Of a stretch of 64,000 nt of DNA, positions 1 to 8,137 are shown piece after piece. Source of the stretch: Thermomonas carbonis (GTDB taxonomy: Bacteria > Pseudomonadota > Gammaproteobacteria > Xanthomonadales > Xanthomonadaceae); NCBI RefSeq assembly GCF_014396975.1, contig NZ_CP060719.1, positions 497,501-561,500 on the forward strand. The letters are read 5' to 3'. The notes under the pieces were generated by a model, which was given only the letters and a program-made list of their open reading frames with translations, searched no databases and was not told the DNA's origin. A program made the position numbers and the translations under genes. The first letter of the stretch is position 1. Every line of letters starts with the position of its first letter.

Positions 1-167
1 TCCTTGCTGACGCCGCAGTCCGGGCAAGTCCACGTATCGGGCACGTCTTCCCAGCGCGTACCGGGCGCGATGCCGTCTTCCGGCATGCCCTGCGCCTCGT
101 CATAGATGAAGCCGCATACCACGCACATCCAGGTGCGGTACGGCGCGTCGGAGTCGGATGCGGTCAT
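1..167 (-). CDS. Rubredoxin, 3' end cut by the window edge
   Basis: The minus-strand frame begins with ATG at 167 and runs off the window after 55 codons. Rubredoxins are small electron carriers holding one iron atom on four cysteines. All four ligands are visible: C15 and C18 in the first knuckle (CVVCG) and C48 and C51 in the second (CPDCG), 29 residues apart as in the family. The aromatic and acidic core ([23 protein letters not shown]) is also typical. About 50-60 residues are expected, so only a few C-terminal residues are missing. It is divergent from thiE, with 63 bases between the start codons. Confidence 0.93.
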   Translation of the reverse strand, partial: MTASDSDAPYRTWMCVVCGFIYDEAQGMPEDGIAPGTRWEDVPDTWTCPDCGVSK

Positions 168-230
168 CGGGGCGATAATTGGGAGAGCCGGCACCGATTC
201 TCCCATCCTGCGTCGACCTGCGGAAGCGCA

Positions 231-905
231 ATGCCACTCACCACATTCCAACGCGGCCCTACGACCATGCTCGGGACAGGCCTGTACCTGATCACGCCCG
301 ACGATCCCGATCCGGCGCGACTGCTTGCGCGCACCACGCCATTGCTGCCGTTCGCGTCCTGCCTGCAATTGCGCAACAAGGTGATGGATGCCGCTCAGTT
401 ACGCGATGCGGGCCGCAGCCTGCGCGACGCATGCAGCGACGCGAGCGTTCCTTTCATCGTCAATGACGATGCCGCACTCGCCGCCGAACTCGGCGCCGAT
501 GGCGTGCACCTCGGCGAGGAGGATGGTGGCATCGCATTGGCACGCGCATTGCTGGGCGATGCCGCGATCATCGGCGCATCCTGCTACGACGATATCGAAC
601 GTGCCCGCCGCCTGGCCGCTGAAGGCGCGGATTACCTCGCATTCGGCGCATTCTTCCCCTCGCCGACCAAACCGCAGGCACGCCGCGCTTCACTGCAGTT
701 GTTGCGCGACAGTGCCGGCCTTGGCTTGCCGCGCGTGGCGATCGGCGGCATCACCCCGGACAATGGGGGATCACTCGTTACCGCCGGCGCCGACCTGATC
801 GCGGTGATCAGTGGCGTGTTCGACGCACCCGATCCGATTGCTGCGGCGCAGGCCTATCTCTCCCTTTTCCGAAACACGCTTTCCGGGACCAACAAAATCG
901 CATGA
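231..905 (+). CDS. thiE: Thiamine-phosphate synthase ThiE
   Basis: ThiE couples hydroxymethylpyrimidine diphosphate to thiazole phosphate to give thiamine monophosphate in the cytosol. The 224-residue product has the family signatures: LYLITPD near the N terminus, the DGVHLGEED strand, the substrate-loop motif FPSPTKP and the phosphate-binding AIGGI loop near the C terminus. ATG 231 follows a weak GGAAG; the in-frame ATG at 267 (starting [12 protein letters not shown]) would give a 212-residue protein closer to the family norm and is a real alternative. Its stop overlaps the hemL start (ATGA), so the two are probably translationally coupled. No riboswitch is visible upstream, unlike thiC at 33 kb. 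Confidence 0.93.
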   Translation: MPLTTFQRGPTTMLGTGLYLITPDDPDPARLLARTTPLLPFASCLQLRNKVMDAAQLRDAGRSLRDACSDASVPFIVNDDAALAAELGADGVHLGEEDGGIALARALLGDAAIIGASCYDDIERARRLAAEGADYLAFGAFFPSPTKPQARRASLQLLRDSAGLGLPRVAIGGITPDNGGSLVTAGADLIAVISGVFDAPDPIAAAQAYLSLFRNTLSGTNKIA

Positions 906-2185
906 ACAACGCACGCTCGCACGACCTGTTTTCCCGCGCCCAGGCGCTGATGCCCGGCGGGGTGAATTCGCCGGTTCGCGCCTTCAAGTCGGTGGGCGGC
1001 GAACCCTTCTTCGTGCAACGAGCGGACGGCCCGCATCTGTTCGACGTGGACGGCAACCGCTACATCGACTACGTGGGCTCCTGGGGCCCGATGATCGTCG
1101 GCCATAACCACCCGCAGGTGCTCGATGCGGTCATCGAGACCTCACGCAATGGTTTGAGCTTCGGCACGCCGAATCCGCTGGAAGTCACGATGGCGGAAAC
1201 CATCGCCCGGCTGATCCCAAGCTGCGAAATGGTGCGCATGGTCAATTCCGGCACCGAGGCCACGCTGTCGGCGATCCGGCTGGCGCGCGGCGCGACCGGG
1301 CGCAACCGGATCGTGAAGTTCGAAGGCTGCTACCACGGTCACGGCGATTCCTTCCTGGTGAAGGCCGGCAGTGGCGCGCTGACCTTCGGCGTGCCGACCT
1401 CGCCGGGCGTGCCGAAGGCGCTGGCCGACCTGACGCTGACGCTCACCTACAACGATTTCGACGGCGCGACGAAGCTGTTCGAGGAATGCGGCAGCGACAT
1501 CGCCGGACTGATCGTGGAACCGGTGGTCGGCAACGCCAATTGCCTGCCGCCGCGCGAAGGCTACCTGCAGCACCTGCGCGACCTGTGCACGCAACACGGC
1601 GCGCTGTTGATCTTCGATGAAGTGATGACCGGCTTCCGCGTCGCGCTCGGTGGCGCACAGGCGCGTTACGGTGTGGCGCCCGATCTTTCGACCTTCGGCA
1701 AGGTGATCGGCGGTGGCATGCCGGTCGGTGCCTATGGTGGTCGTCGCGAACTGATGCAGCAGATCGCACCGAGCGGCCCGATCTACCAGGCTGGCACACT
1801 CAGCGGCAATCCGGTGGCGATGGCTGCAGGCCTGACGATGCTGGAGCTGGTGCAGGCACCGGGCTTCTACGAAGCGCTTGAAGCGAAGACGAATGCACTC
1901 TGCGATGGCCTGGAAGCGGCCGCGCGGGATGCCGGCGTGGCATTCACCACGCAACGCGTCGGCGGCATGTTCGGCATGTTCTTCACCGACCAGATCGTCG
2001 ACACCTTCGCCCAGGCGATGGCCTGCGACAGCGCCGCGTTCAACCGCTTCTTCCACGCAATGCTGGAGCGTGGCGTGTACCTGGCGCCGTCCGCATACGA
2101 GGCCGGCTTCATGTCCAGCGCACACGACGATGCGGCGATCGCAGCCACCGTGCAGGCCGCACGCGAGGCGTTTGCTAGCCTGTAA
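902..2185 (+). CDS. hemL: Glutamate-1-semialdehyde 2,1-aminomutase HemL
   Basis: HemL isomerises glutamate-1-semialdehyde to 5-aminolevulinate, the last step of the C5 route to tetrapyrroles. It is a PLP enzyme of aminotransferase class III. The 427-residue length matches the family. Visible motifs are [12 protein letters not shown] at the N terminus, [28 protein letters not shown], the EGCYHGHGD loop, [10 protein letters not shown] and the PLP-binding lysine K267 in [17 protein letters not shown]. It starts inside the thiE stop (four-base overlap). Confidence 0.98.
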   Translation: MNNARSHDLFSRAQALMPGGVNSPVRAFKSVGGEPFFVQRADGPHLFDVDGNRYIDYVGSWGPMIVGHNHPQVLDAVIETSRNGLSFGTPNPLEVTMAETIARLIPSCEMVRMVNSGTEATLSAIRLARGATGRNRIVKFEGCYHGHGDSFLVKAGSGALTFGVPTSPGVPKALADLTLTLTYNDFDGATKLFEECGSDIAGLIVEPVVGNANCLPPREGYLQHLRDLCTQHGALLIFDEVMTGFRVALGGAQARYGVAPDLSTFGKVIGGGMPVGAYGGRRELMQQIAPSGPIYQAGTLSGNPVAMAAGLTMLELVQAPGFYEALEAKTNALCDGLEAAARDAGVAFTTQRVGGMFGMFFTDQIVDTFAQAMACDSAAFNRFFHAMLERGVYLAPSAYEAGFMSSAHDDAAIAATVQAAREAFASL

Positions 2186-2188
2186 CGC

Positions 2189-3067
2189 ATGGACGACCCG
2201 AACGCCACCGAGCGACCTCGCAACCTGTTCGAAAAAGAGTACTACCCGGCCTCGACGTCCGGCGCGCGCTATCGCTGGTATCGGCTCGTGTTCCACCATG
2301 ACGCGCCCGACGAACGCAATTTCGACCTGTGGCTGATCGCGGCGATCCTGGCCAGCGTGGCGGTGGTGATCCTGGACAGCGTGCCTGCCGTCAAGGCGCA
2401 GTGGCATGGCGCGCTGTACCTGGCCGAGTGGTTCTTCACCCTCCTGTTCACCGCCGAATACATCCTGCGCCTGTGGGTGGTACGCAAGCCGCTGCGCTAC
2501 GCGCGCAGTTTCTATGGCGCGATCGACCTCCTGGCGATCCTGCCCACCTTCCTGTCGCTGCTGTTCCCGGCCAGCGCCTCGCTGACGGTGATCCGCGCAT
2601 TGCGTCTGTTGCGCATCTTCCGCGTCCTGAAGCTCGTCGAGTATTCGAGCGAGGCCGGCGTGCTGATCGAGGCGCTGCTGCGCAGCCGGCGCAAGATCTT
2701 CGTGTTCATCGCCACCCTGCTGACCATCGTGGTGATCTTCGGCGCGTTGATGTACGTGGTGGAGGGCCCGGAAAAGGGCTTTACCAGCATTCCGACCGGC
2801 ATGTACTGGGCGATCGTGACCGTGGCGACCGTCGGGTTCGGGGACATCGCCCCGACCACCAGCTTCGGCCGCTTCATCACCTCCGTGCTGATCGTGATCG
2901 GCTACAGCATCATCGCGGTGCCCACCGGCATCTACACCGCCGAACTCGCGCGCAGCCTGCAGCCGAAGCGCCGCGTCGTGCGCTGCACGGAATGCGGCCT
3001 GCCCGACCACGAGAGCGACGCCTGGCATTGCCGCAAGTGCGGCCGCTCCCTTCCTTCCGACCAGTGA
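2189..3067 (+). CDS. Voltage-gated-type potassium channel with C-terminal zinc ribbon
   Basis: A six-helix inner-membrane ion-transport protein of 292 residues. The S4-like segment from about residue 132 (VIRALRLLRIFRVLKL) has arginines spaced as in voltage sensors. The pore loop TVATVGFGD carries the K+ selectivity filter V215-D219, and a last helix follows. Unusually, the tail carries CxxC...CxxC (C266, C269, C281, C284), a zinc-ribbon-like module on the cytoplasmic side. It starts 3 bases after the hemL stop with no clear ribosome site, which suggests coupling to hemL. K+ selectivity is inferred from the filter; the role of the ribbon is unknown. Confidence 0.9.
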   Translation: MDDPNATERPRNLFEKEYYPASTSGARYRWYRLVFHHDAPDERNFDLWLIAAILASVAVVILDSVPAVKAQWHGALYLAEWFFTLLFTAEYILRLWVVRKPLRYARSFYGAIDLLAILPTFLSLLFPASASLTVIRALRLLRIFRVLKLVEYSSEAGVLIEALLRSRRKIFVFIATLLTIVVIFGALMYVVEGPEKGFTSIPTGMYWAIVTVATVGFGDIAPTTSFGRFITSVLIVIGYSIIAVPTGIYTAELARSLQPKRRVVRCTECGLPDHESDAWHCRKCGRSLPSDQ

Positions 3068-3074
3068 GACCTGC

Positions 3075-4214
3075 ATGAACACGATCCGCCATCCCGCCAC
3101 CGTCGCGGTGCATGCCGGCAACGCACCCGACGAAGGCACCGGCGCGGTGGCACCGCCGCTGCACCTGAGCACGACGTTCCGCCATGGCCCCGCCGGCGAA
3201 CGCGTGGCCGGCTACGAGTACCAGCGCGAAGGCAACCCGACCAACGACCGCCTGCGCGAATCGCTGGCGGCGCTGGAAGGCGGCCAGACCGCCTGCACGT
3301 TCGCGTCCGGGATGGCGGCGATGACAACGCTGCTGGACTGCCTGCCGAACGGCGCACGCGTGCTGTTCCCCGACGACTGCTACAGCGGCCTGCGCATGCT
3401 GTTCCAGGAGTTCCTGCCGGAGCGCGGCATCATCGCCGAGGTGGTGGACATGGCCGACCTGGAGGCGGTGCGCGCGGCCTGCACGACGCCGGTCGCGATG
3501 CTGTGGATCGAGACGCCCTCCAATCCGCTGATGAAGGTCAGCGACATCCCCGGCCTCGCCGACATCGGCCACGCAGCCGGTGCCGTCGTAGTAGTCGACA
3601 ACACCTTCGCCACCCCGCTGCTGCAACGGCCGCTGGCGCTCGGTGCCGACATCGTGATGCATTCGACCACCAAGTATTTCGGCGGTCACAGCGATGTCCT
3701 CGGCGGCGCGCTGGTGTTCGCCAAGGATGACGAGCTTGCCCACAAGGTGGCGCACCGGTTGCATGTCACCGGCGCGGTGCTGTCGCCATTCAATGCGTGG
3801 CTGACCCTGCGCGGCTGCCGCTCGCTGGGCGCGCGGATGGCGATGCACTGCGCGAACGCGCGCAAGATCGTCGACTTCCTGGCCGCACATCCGGCGATCG
3901 AGCGGGTGAACTGGCCAGGCCTGGCATCGCATCCGGGCCACGATATCGCCGCGCGGCAGATGCGGGAGTTCGGCGCGATGCTGAGCATCGAGGTGCGCGG
4001 CGGTCGCGAGGCCACGCTGGCGATGGCAGGCAAGCTGCGCGTGTTCACCAACGCCACCTCGCTTGGCGGCTGCGAATCGCTGATCGAACATCGCGCCTCC
4101 GTGGAAGGCCCCAATCCGCGTTCCCCGCAGAACTTGTTGCGGATCTCGATCGGGTTGGAGCATGCCGACGACCTGATCGCGGATCTGGCGCAGGCCCTCG
4201 ACGGAACGGACTGA
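3075..4214 (+). CDS. Trans-sulfuration PLP enzyme (cystathionine gamma-synthase/lyase family)
   Basis: A 379-residue Cys/Met metabolism enzyme of PLP fold type I. It shows the family landmarks YEYQREGNPT near the N terminus, FASGMAAM, ETPSNPLMKV, VVDNTFATP, and HSTTKYFGGHSD with the PLP lysine K200. The C-terminal signature SLGGCESLIEH and LLRISIGLE follow. The family includes cystathionine gamma-synthase, gamma-lyase, beta-lyase and methionine gamma-lyase, and I cannot separate them by sequence alone. It begins 7 bases after the channel gene and is likely cotranscribed with it and with the lipoprotein gene that follows. Confidence 0.93.
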   Translation: MNTIRHPATVAVHAGNAPDEGTGAVAPPLHLSTTFRHGPAGERVAGYEYQREGNPTNDRLRESLAALEGGQTACTFASGMAAMTTLLDCLPNGARVLFPDDCYSGLRMLFQEFLPERGIIAEVVDMADLEAVRAACTTPVAMLWIETPSNPLMKVSDIPGLADIGHAAGAVVVVDNTFATPLLQRPLALGADIVMHSTTKYFGGHSDVLGGALVFAKDDELAHKVAHRLHVTGAVLSPFNAWLTLRGCRSLGARMAMHCANARKIVDFLAAHPAIERVNWPGLASHPGHDIAARQMREFGAMLSIEVRGGREATLAMAGKLRVFTNATSLGGCESLIEHRASVEGPNPRSPQNLLRISIGLEHADDLIADLAQALDGTD

Positions 4215-4223
4215 GCACCGCGC

Positions 4224-5159
4224 ATGATCAGGCTGGCGCGTCGGGAATTCCTTGCCACCCTCGCGGCGGGCGGCCTGCTGGCCTGTGCGCCGAATCTATT
4301 GGGATCACCTGAGTCCGGCGTGCGACTGGTGGTGCTTGGTACTGCCGGCGGCCCCACGCCGAAACCCAATCGCTTTCCGGCGGCGTATGCGCTGGTGGTC
4401 GGTGAAGACGTCTACCTGATCGATGCCGGCAACGGCGTCGCCCAGCAACTCGCGCGTGCCGGCATCGGCATCAATCGCGTGCGCCACGTCTTCATCAGCC
4501 ATCACCACTCAGACCACGACGCCGATGCCGGCGCGGTCGCGCTGCTGGCGTGGGCGACCAATCCGAAGCTGCCTTTGACGCTCTGGGGGCCGCCGCCGAT
4601 GCGCGCGCAAATGGCGGCCTATCGCGACTACGCACGCTTCGACATCGAGACCCGCACCGCGGACGAAGGACGACCGGACTTCGACGCGTCGACCCGCGTC
4701 ATGGAGTTCAACGAAGAAGGACTGCTGCTCGACGACGGCAAAGTGCGGGTGCGTTGCGCGCGCAACCTGCATCCGCCGATCCACGAGTCGTATGCACTGC
4801 GCTTCGAAACGCAAGATCGCAGCTATGTGTTCTCAGGCGACACCACGTATTCGCCATCTGTCGTGACCTTGGCCAAGGGTGCCGATGTGCTGGTGCACGA
4901 AATCATGTACCTGCCCGCGCTGGATGCACTCATCGCCAGTGAACCGAACGCCAGCACCCTGCGCGAACACCTGCTGGCCAGCCATTCCACGCCGGAACAG
5001 GTCGGACGCGTCGCCACCGAAGCCGGCGTCGGCACGCTGGTGCTCTCGCATTTCGTGCCTGGCGGGCCGGTGGTCGCGGACGAGACCTGGCTGGAAGCCG
5101 TGCGCCCGCATTTCAGCGGCCGCATCATCGTCGCCCACGATCTGATGACCTTGCCCTGA
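4224..5159 (+). CDS. Metallo-beta-lactamase-fold hydrolase, Tat/lipoprotein signal
   Basis: This 311-residue exported hydrolase has an N terminus that combines a twin-arginine pattern (RREFL, R6-R7) with a lipobox ending at C21 (LLAC), suggesting a Tat-exported lipoprotein. The metal motif HxHxDH is present as H93, H95, D97 and H98. Later metal-site segments are NLHPPIHESYALR and YVFSGDT (the aspartate) and the C-terminal VVAHDL (histidine). The fold resembles the arylsulfatase/RNase Z-like branch; the substrate is unknown. It starts 9 bases after the preceding gene and converges on argD 17 bases downstream. Confidence 0.85.
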   Translation: MIRLARREFLATLAAGGLLACAPNLLGSPESGVRLVVLGTAGGPTPKPNRFPAAYALVVGEDVYLIDAGNGVAQQLARAGIGINRVRHVFISHHHSDHDADAGAVALLAWATNPKLPLTLWGPPPMRAQMAAYRDYARFDIETRTADEGRPDFDASTRVMEFNEEGLLLDDGKVRVRCARNLHPPIHESYALRFETQDRSYVFSGDTTYSPSVVTLAKGADVLVHEIMYLPALDALIASEPNASTLREHLLASHSTPEQVGRVATEAGVGTLVLSHFVPGGPVVADETWLEAVRPHFSGRIIVAHDLMTLP

Positions 5160-5176
5160 GGCAACCTTGCCGCGGA

Positions 5177-6412
5177 TCAGCCCACGACGAACGCCTGCAG
5201 CGCAGTGCGCAACCGCGCCAGTCCTTCAGCCACATCGTCATCGCCGATGTTCAGGGCCGGCACGAAGCGCAGTACATCCGGGCCGGCCTGCAACAGCAAG
5301 AGGCCATTGGCCGCCGCGTGATCAAGGACCTCGCCCGCGCGTCCCGCATATGCAGGCTTCAATACCGCACCCAGCATCAGTCCGCGTCCACGCACTTCGG
5401 CGAACAAGTCGAGGTCGCGATTGATGGCATCCAGGCCATCGCGGATCGCCTGCGACTGATGTTGCACGTTCGCGGCGATTTCGTCGGAGCCGAGCTTGCG
5501 CAGCGCGACGCGCGCGACAGCGGATGACAACAGGTTGCCGCCGAAGGTGGTGCCGTGCGCGCCGAACTGCATGACCTCGGCGACCTTGGGGCCGGCCAGC
5601 ATCGCGCCGATCGGCATGCCACCGCCAAGCGCCTTGGCCAGAGTGACGATGTCGGGCACCACTCCGTCCTGCCAGTGCGCGAACAGCACGCCGCTGCGAC
5701 CCATCCCGCACTGGATCTCGTCCAGCACCAGCAGCGCATCGTGCTTGCCGCAGAGCGCACGCACTGCCTGCAGGAAGCCGGGCGCGGCCGGCATCACCCC
5801 GCCCTCGCCCTGCACCGGTTCCAGCATCACCGCAGCCACGTCGCCATCGGCCATCGCTGCTTCCAGCTGGGCGATGTCGTTGAAGTCGACGTAACGGAAT
5901 CCGCCGGGCAGCGGCTCGTAGCCTTCCTGGTATTTCGGCTGCGCGGTCGCGGTGACCACAGCCAGCGTGCGGCCATGGAAACTGCCGCGGAAGGTGACGA
6001 TGACGCGGCGGTCGGGTGCTCTGCCCTGTGCACTCGCCCACTTGCGGACCAGCTTGATCGCGGCCTCGTTCGCTTCCGCGCCGGAATTGCACAGGAAGGC
6101 GCGCTCGGCGAAACGCGAGGCCGTCACCAGCTCTTCCGCCAAACGCACCGGCGGCTCGCTGTAGAACACGTTGCTGGTATGCCAGAGCTTGCCGGCCTGT
6201 TCGATCAGCGCGGCGGTCAGTGCGGGATGGCAGTGGCCGAGTCCGCACACGGCGATGCCACCGGCGAGGTCGACGAATTCGCGGCCCTCGCTGTCCCACA
6301 AGCGGCTGCCGATGCCACGCTCGAGGATCAGCTGGCGCGGGCGATAGACGGGCAGGTAGTAGTCGCGGCCGAGGGCAAGCAGCTGCGCGGCATCGGATGT
6401 GGATTCAGTCAT
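5177..6412 (-). CDS. argD: Acetylornithine/succinyldiaminopimelate aminotransferase family (ArgD)
   Basis: A class III PLP aminotransferase of 411 residues. It most likely converts N-acetylglutamate semialdehyde to N-acetylornithine in arginine synthesis. Motifs include GGIAVCGLGHCHP, LCNSGAEANEAAIKLVRKW, FRGSFHGRT, EPVQGEGGV, LDEIQCGMGRSG and the PLP lysine K260 in TLAKALGGGMP. The open frame extends further upstream, but the homology begins only at the ATG at 6412 (MTEST). It is the last gene of a gloA-DUF350-argD run, 14 bases after the DUF350 stop. Related transaminases of the same class (ornithine, 4-aminobutyrate) are less likely by motif. Confidence 0.93.
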   Translation of the reverse strand: MTESTSDAAQLLALGRDYYLPVYRPRQLILERGIGSRLWDSEGREFVDLAGGIAVCGLGHCHPALTAALIEQAGKLWHTSNVFYSEPPVRLAEELVTASRFAERAFLCNSGAEANEAAIKLVRKWASAQGRAPDRRVIVTFRGSFHGRTLAVVTATAQPKYQEGYEPLPGGFRYVDFNDIAQLEAAMADGDVAAVMLEPVQGEGGVMPAAPGFLQAVRALCGKHDALLVLDEIQCGMGRSGVLFAHWQDGVVPDIVTLAKALGGGMPIGAMLAGPKVAEVMQFGAHGTTFGGNLLSSAVARVALRKLGSDEIAANVQHQSQAIRDGLDAINRDLDLFAEVRGRGLMLGAVLKPAYAGRAGEVLDHAAANGLLLLQAGPDVLRFVPALNIGDDDVAEGLARLRTALQAFVVG

Positions 6413-6426
6413 TGGGGAAGACTCGA

Positions 6427-6825
6427 TCAGAAACTCATCGCAGCGGAATTGATCAGACCGACACCGAGGTGGATCGACCCGGCCAGCACCGCCGCCGCCA
6501 TCTCGCCGCGGTTGATGCGCTTGGAGAAATCCTTCAGCAGCAACGCCACCAGCGCATAAGCGGCCAGTTGCGCGACCAGCGCCATGAACGCCCATGCCGC
6601 CACGTCAGGCAGGCCATTGGCGACCCGCAGCGCACTGGCCAGCGGTACCGCGAAGCCAAGCAGCGCGCCGGCGAGCACCACCGCGGCGGGCAGGTTGTCG
6701 CCGCGGATCAGGGTGATTTCCCGATGCGGCGTGGCGTACAGGTACAGCACCACGTACAGCACCATGAAGCCGAGGCCCATGCCGAAGTAAGTGGCGAAAT
6801 CCGCGAGGCCCTGGGTGAAATGCAT
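6427..6825 (-). CDS. DUF350 family inner-membrane protein
   Basis: A 132-residue membrane protein with four hydrophobic segments (about 13-32, 45-65, 72-97 and 109-130). The arrangement and the charged RGDN loop after helix 1 resemble DUF350 proteins. The function of that family is not established. It lies between gloA (15 bases upstream) and argD (14 bases downstream) on the same strand. Confidence 0.75.
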   Translation of the reverse strand: MHFTQGLADFATYFGMGLGFMVLYVVLYLYATPHREITLIRGDNLPAAVVLAGALLGFAVPLASALRVANGLPDVAAWAFMALVAQLAAYALVALLLKDFSKRINRGEMAAAVLAGSIHLGVGLINSAAMSF

Positions 6826-6840
6826 GCGCGTGTCCCGTCG

Positions 6841-7272
6841 TTACCAGACGCCGGTGTTCGGCATCGACGCCCAAGGTTCCTGCGCCGGCAAATTGCCTTC
6901 CTGCAGCAGCTCGATCGAGACCAGGTCGGGCGAGCGCACGAAGGCCATGTGGCCGTCGCGCGGCGGGCGGTTGATCGTGTAGCCCATCGCCTGCAAGCGC
7001 TCGCAGGTGGCGTAGATGTCGGCCACACGGAACGCGAGGTGGCCGAAGTTGCGGGCGCTGCCGTAATCCTCGCTCGTGACGTCTTCGCCTGGCCAGTTGT
7101 AGGTCAGCTCGACTTCGGCATGCGGGGTTTCATCGGCGGCAACGAAGACCAGCGTGTAGCGGCCCTTCTCGTTTTCGATGCGCCGCGTTTCCTTCAGGCC
7201 CAGGCCCTCGCAGTAGAAGCGCAGGGAGGCGTCGAGGTCGCGGACGCGGACCATGGTGTGCAGGTATTTCAT
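6841..7272 (-). CDS. gloA: Lactoylglutathione lyase (glyoxalase I)
   Basis: Glyoxalase I isomerises the hemithioacetal of methylglyoxal and glutathione to S-lactoylglutathione. The 143-residue product has the paired beta-alpha-beta-beta-beta modules of the vicinal oxygen chelate fold. The four metal ligands are at the expected places: H5, E55 (EVELTYN), H78 (NFGHLAF) and E121 (VSIELLQ). RFYCEGLGLK and the glutathione-site arginine region ETRRIENEKGRYTL are also present. Its length is typical of the Ni2+-type bacterial enzymes. The ribosome site is weak. It is the first gene of the run with DUF350 and argD. Confidence 0.95.
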   Translation of the reverse strand: MKYLHTMVRVRDLDASLRFYCEGLGLKETRRIENEKGRYTLVFVAADETPHAEVELTYNWPGEDVTSEDYGSARNFGHLAFRVADIYATCERLQAMGYTINRPPRDGHMAFVRSPDLVSIELLQEGNLPAQEPWASMPNTGVW

Positions 7273-7336
7273 CGGCGTGGCTGCATCCGGGGGATGCGCC
7301 TATCTTCCCATGCGTGACGCGGTTCCGTCCCGCCAT

Positions 7337-7366
7337 CCGTGGCCCGCAGCGTTGCGCGGGCCACGG
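7337..7366. terminator. Strong GC hairpin, candidate terminator
   Basis: A perfect 11-bp inverted repeat (7337-7347 with 7356-7366, arm CCGTGGCCCGC) with an 8-base loop lies just past the stop of the exported-protein gene on the minus strand. There is no T-run on either side, so it may be a Rho-independent-like structure or only a 3' stabiliser. Confidence 0.5.
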
Positions 7367-7376
7367 CGTGTAGGCC

Positions 7377-8057
7377 TCAGTAGGTGGCTGCGACCTGGCC
7401 GATATTGCGCGCGAGCAGCACATCTTCGGTGATGCCGGCGCGGGCGAGGCGTGCATGCGTGTTGTAGTCGCCCTTGCGCTCATCGGCGGCGGACACCAGC
7501 GCGGCGGCGAAGCGGATCGAGGCATCGTCGCCACGCAACTTGAGCGCCTCGGCGATGCGCAGGCTGCCGTCGCCCTTGGCGAGCACGCTGCGCAATGCGG
7601 CGACATCGACCTTGCCGATGCCGGGCATGTCGTAGCCCTGCAGGCGCGCGATGTCCTGCACGGTCTCGGCGAAGTAGCCGGCATCGAACAAGGCGAGTGC
7701 CTTCGCTTGTGGCGTCTTCGCCGCCGTGACGCGTGCATCCAGTGTCGCGGCGAGGCCACGCAGCCTCGTGCCGTCTGCGCTGGCGTAGATGGCGGCGCGA
7801 CGCAGGGTCTCCATGCGTGCGATCACCGGCACCTGCGCGCCGAGCAGGGACGCGGTGTCGGCGCTGAGGCGCGCGGTGTCATAGCCCCGGTCCGGCACGT
7901 TCCAGCCCTTGCCCCAGGGCAGCGACGCCGCGCCACCAGTGTCGAACGGGTGGCAAAGCAGCGGCGGGCCGGCAAAGGCTGCGGACGAGAAGAGCAAGGC
8001 AGCGGCGAGCAGCGCGCCGCGCAGGGACGAGCGTGTGGAAGTGCGGAGCGAATTCAT
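7377..8057 (-). CDS. Exported protein of unknown function
   Basis: A 226-residue protein with a clear Sec signal peptide (basic start MNSLRTSTRSSLRG, hydrophobic core, cleavage near AFA at about residue 29). The mature part is mainly helical and alanine-rich, and includes LLCHPFDTGGAASLPWGKGW near its N terminus and AKALALFDAGYFAET in the middle. I do not recognise a named domain. ATG 8057 is chosen because a strong AGGAGG lies just upstream, rather than the longer open frame. It is 80 bases downstream of the fecR-like gene on the same strand and may be read with it. Confidence 0.75.
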   Translation of the reverse strand: MNSLRTSTRSSLRGALLAAALLFSSAAFAGPPLLCHPFDTGGAASLPWGKGWNVPDRGYDTARLSADTASLLGAQVPVIARMETLRRAAIYASADGTRLRGLAATLDARVTAAKTPQAKALALFDAGYFAETVQDIARLQGYDMPGIGKVDVAALRSVLAKGDGSLRIAEALKLRGDDASIRFAAALVSAADERKGDYNTHARLARAGITEDVLLARNIGQVAATY

Positions 8058-8137
8058 GGCGTCCTCCTGTGGATGCGGATGCCGCGTACCAGGCTTGATA
8101 CGCATGCACCGGAAGGACGATGCGACGAGCCTTGGCG

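Noticed and set aside
1142..3172. 676-codon open frame antisense to hemL and the channel gene
   Set aside because: A GC-rich shadow frame crossing two real genes; composition (His, Gln, Arg, Ala) is not that of a protein.
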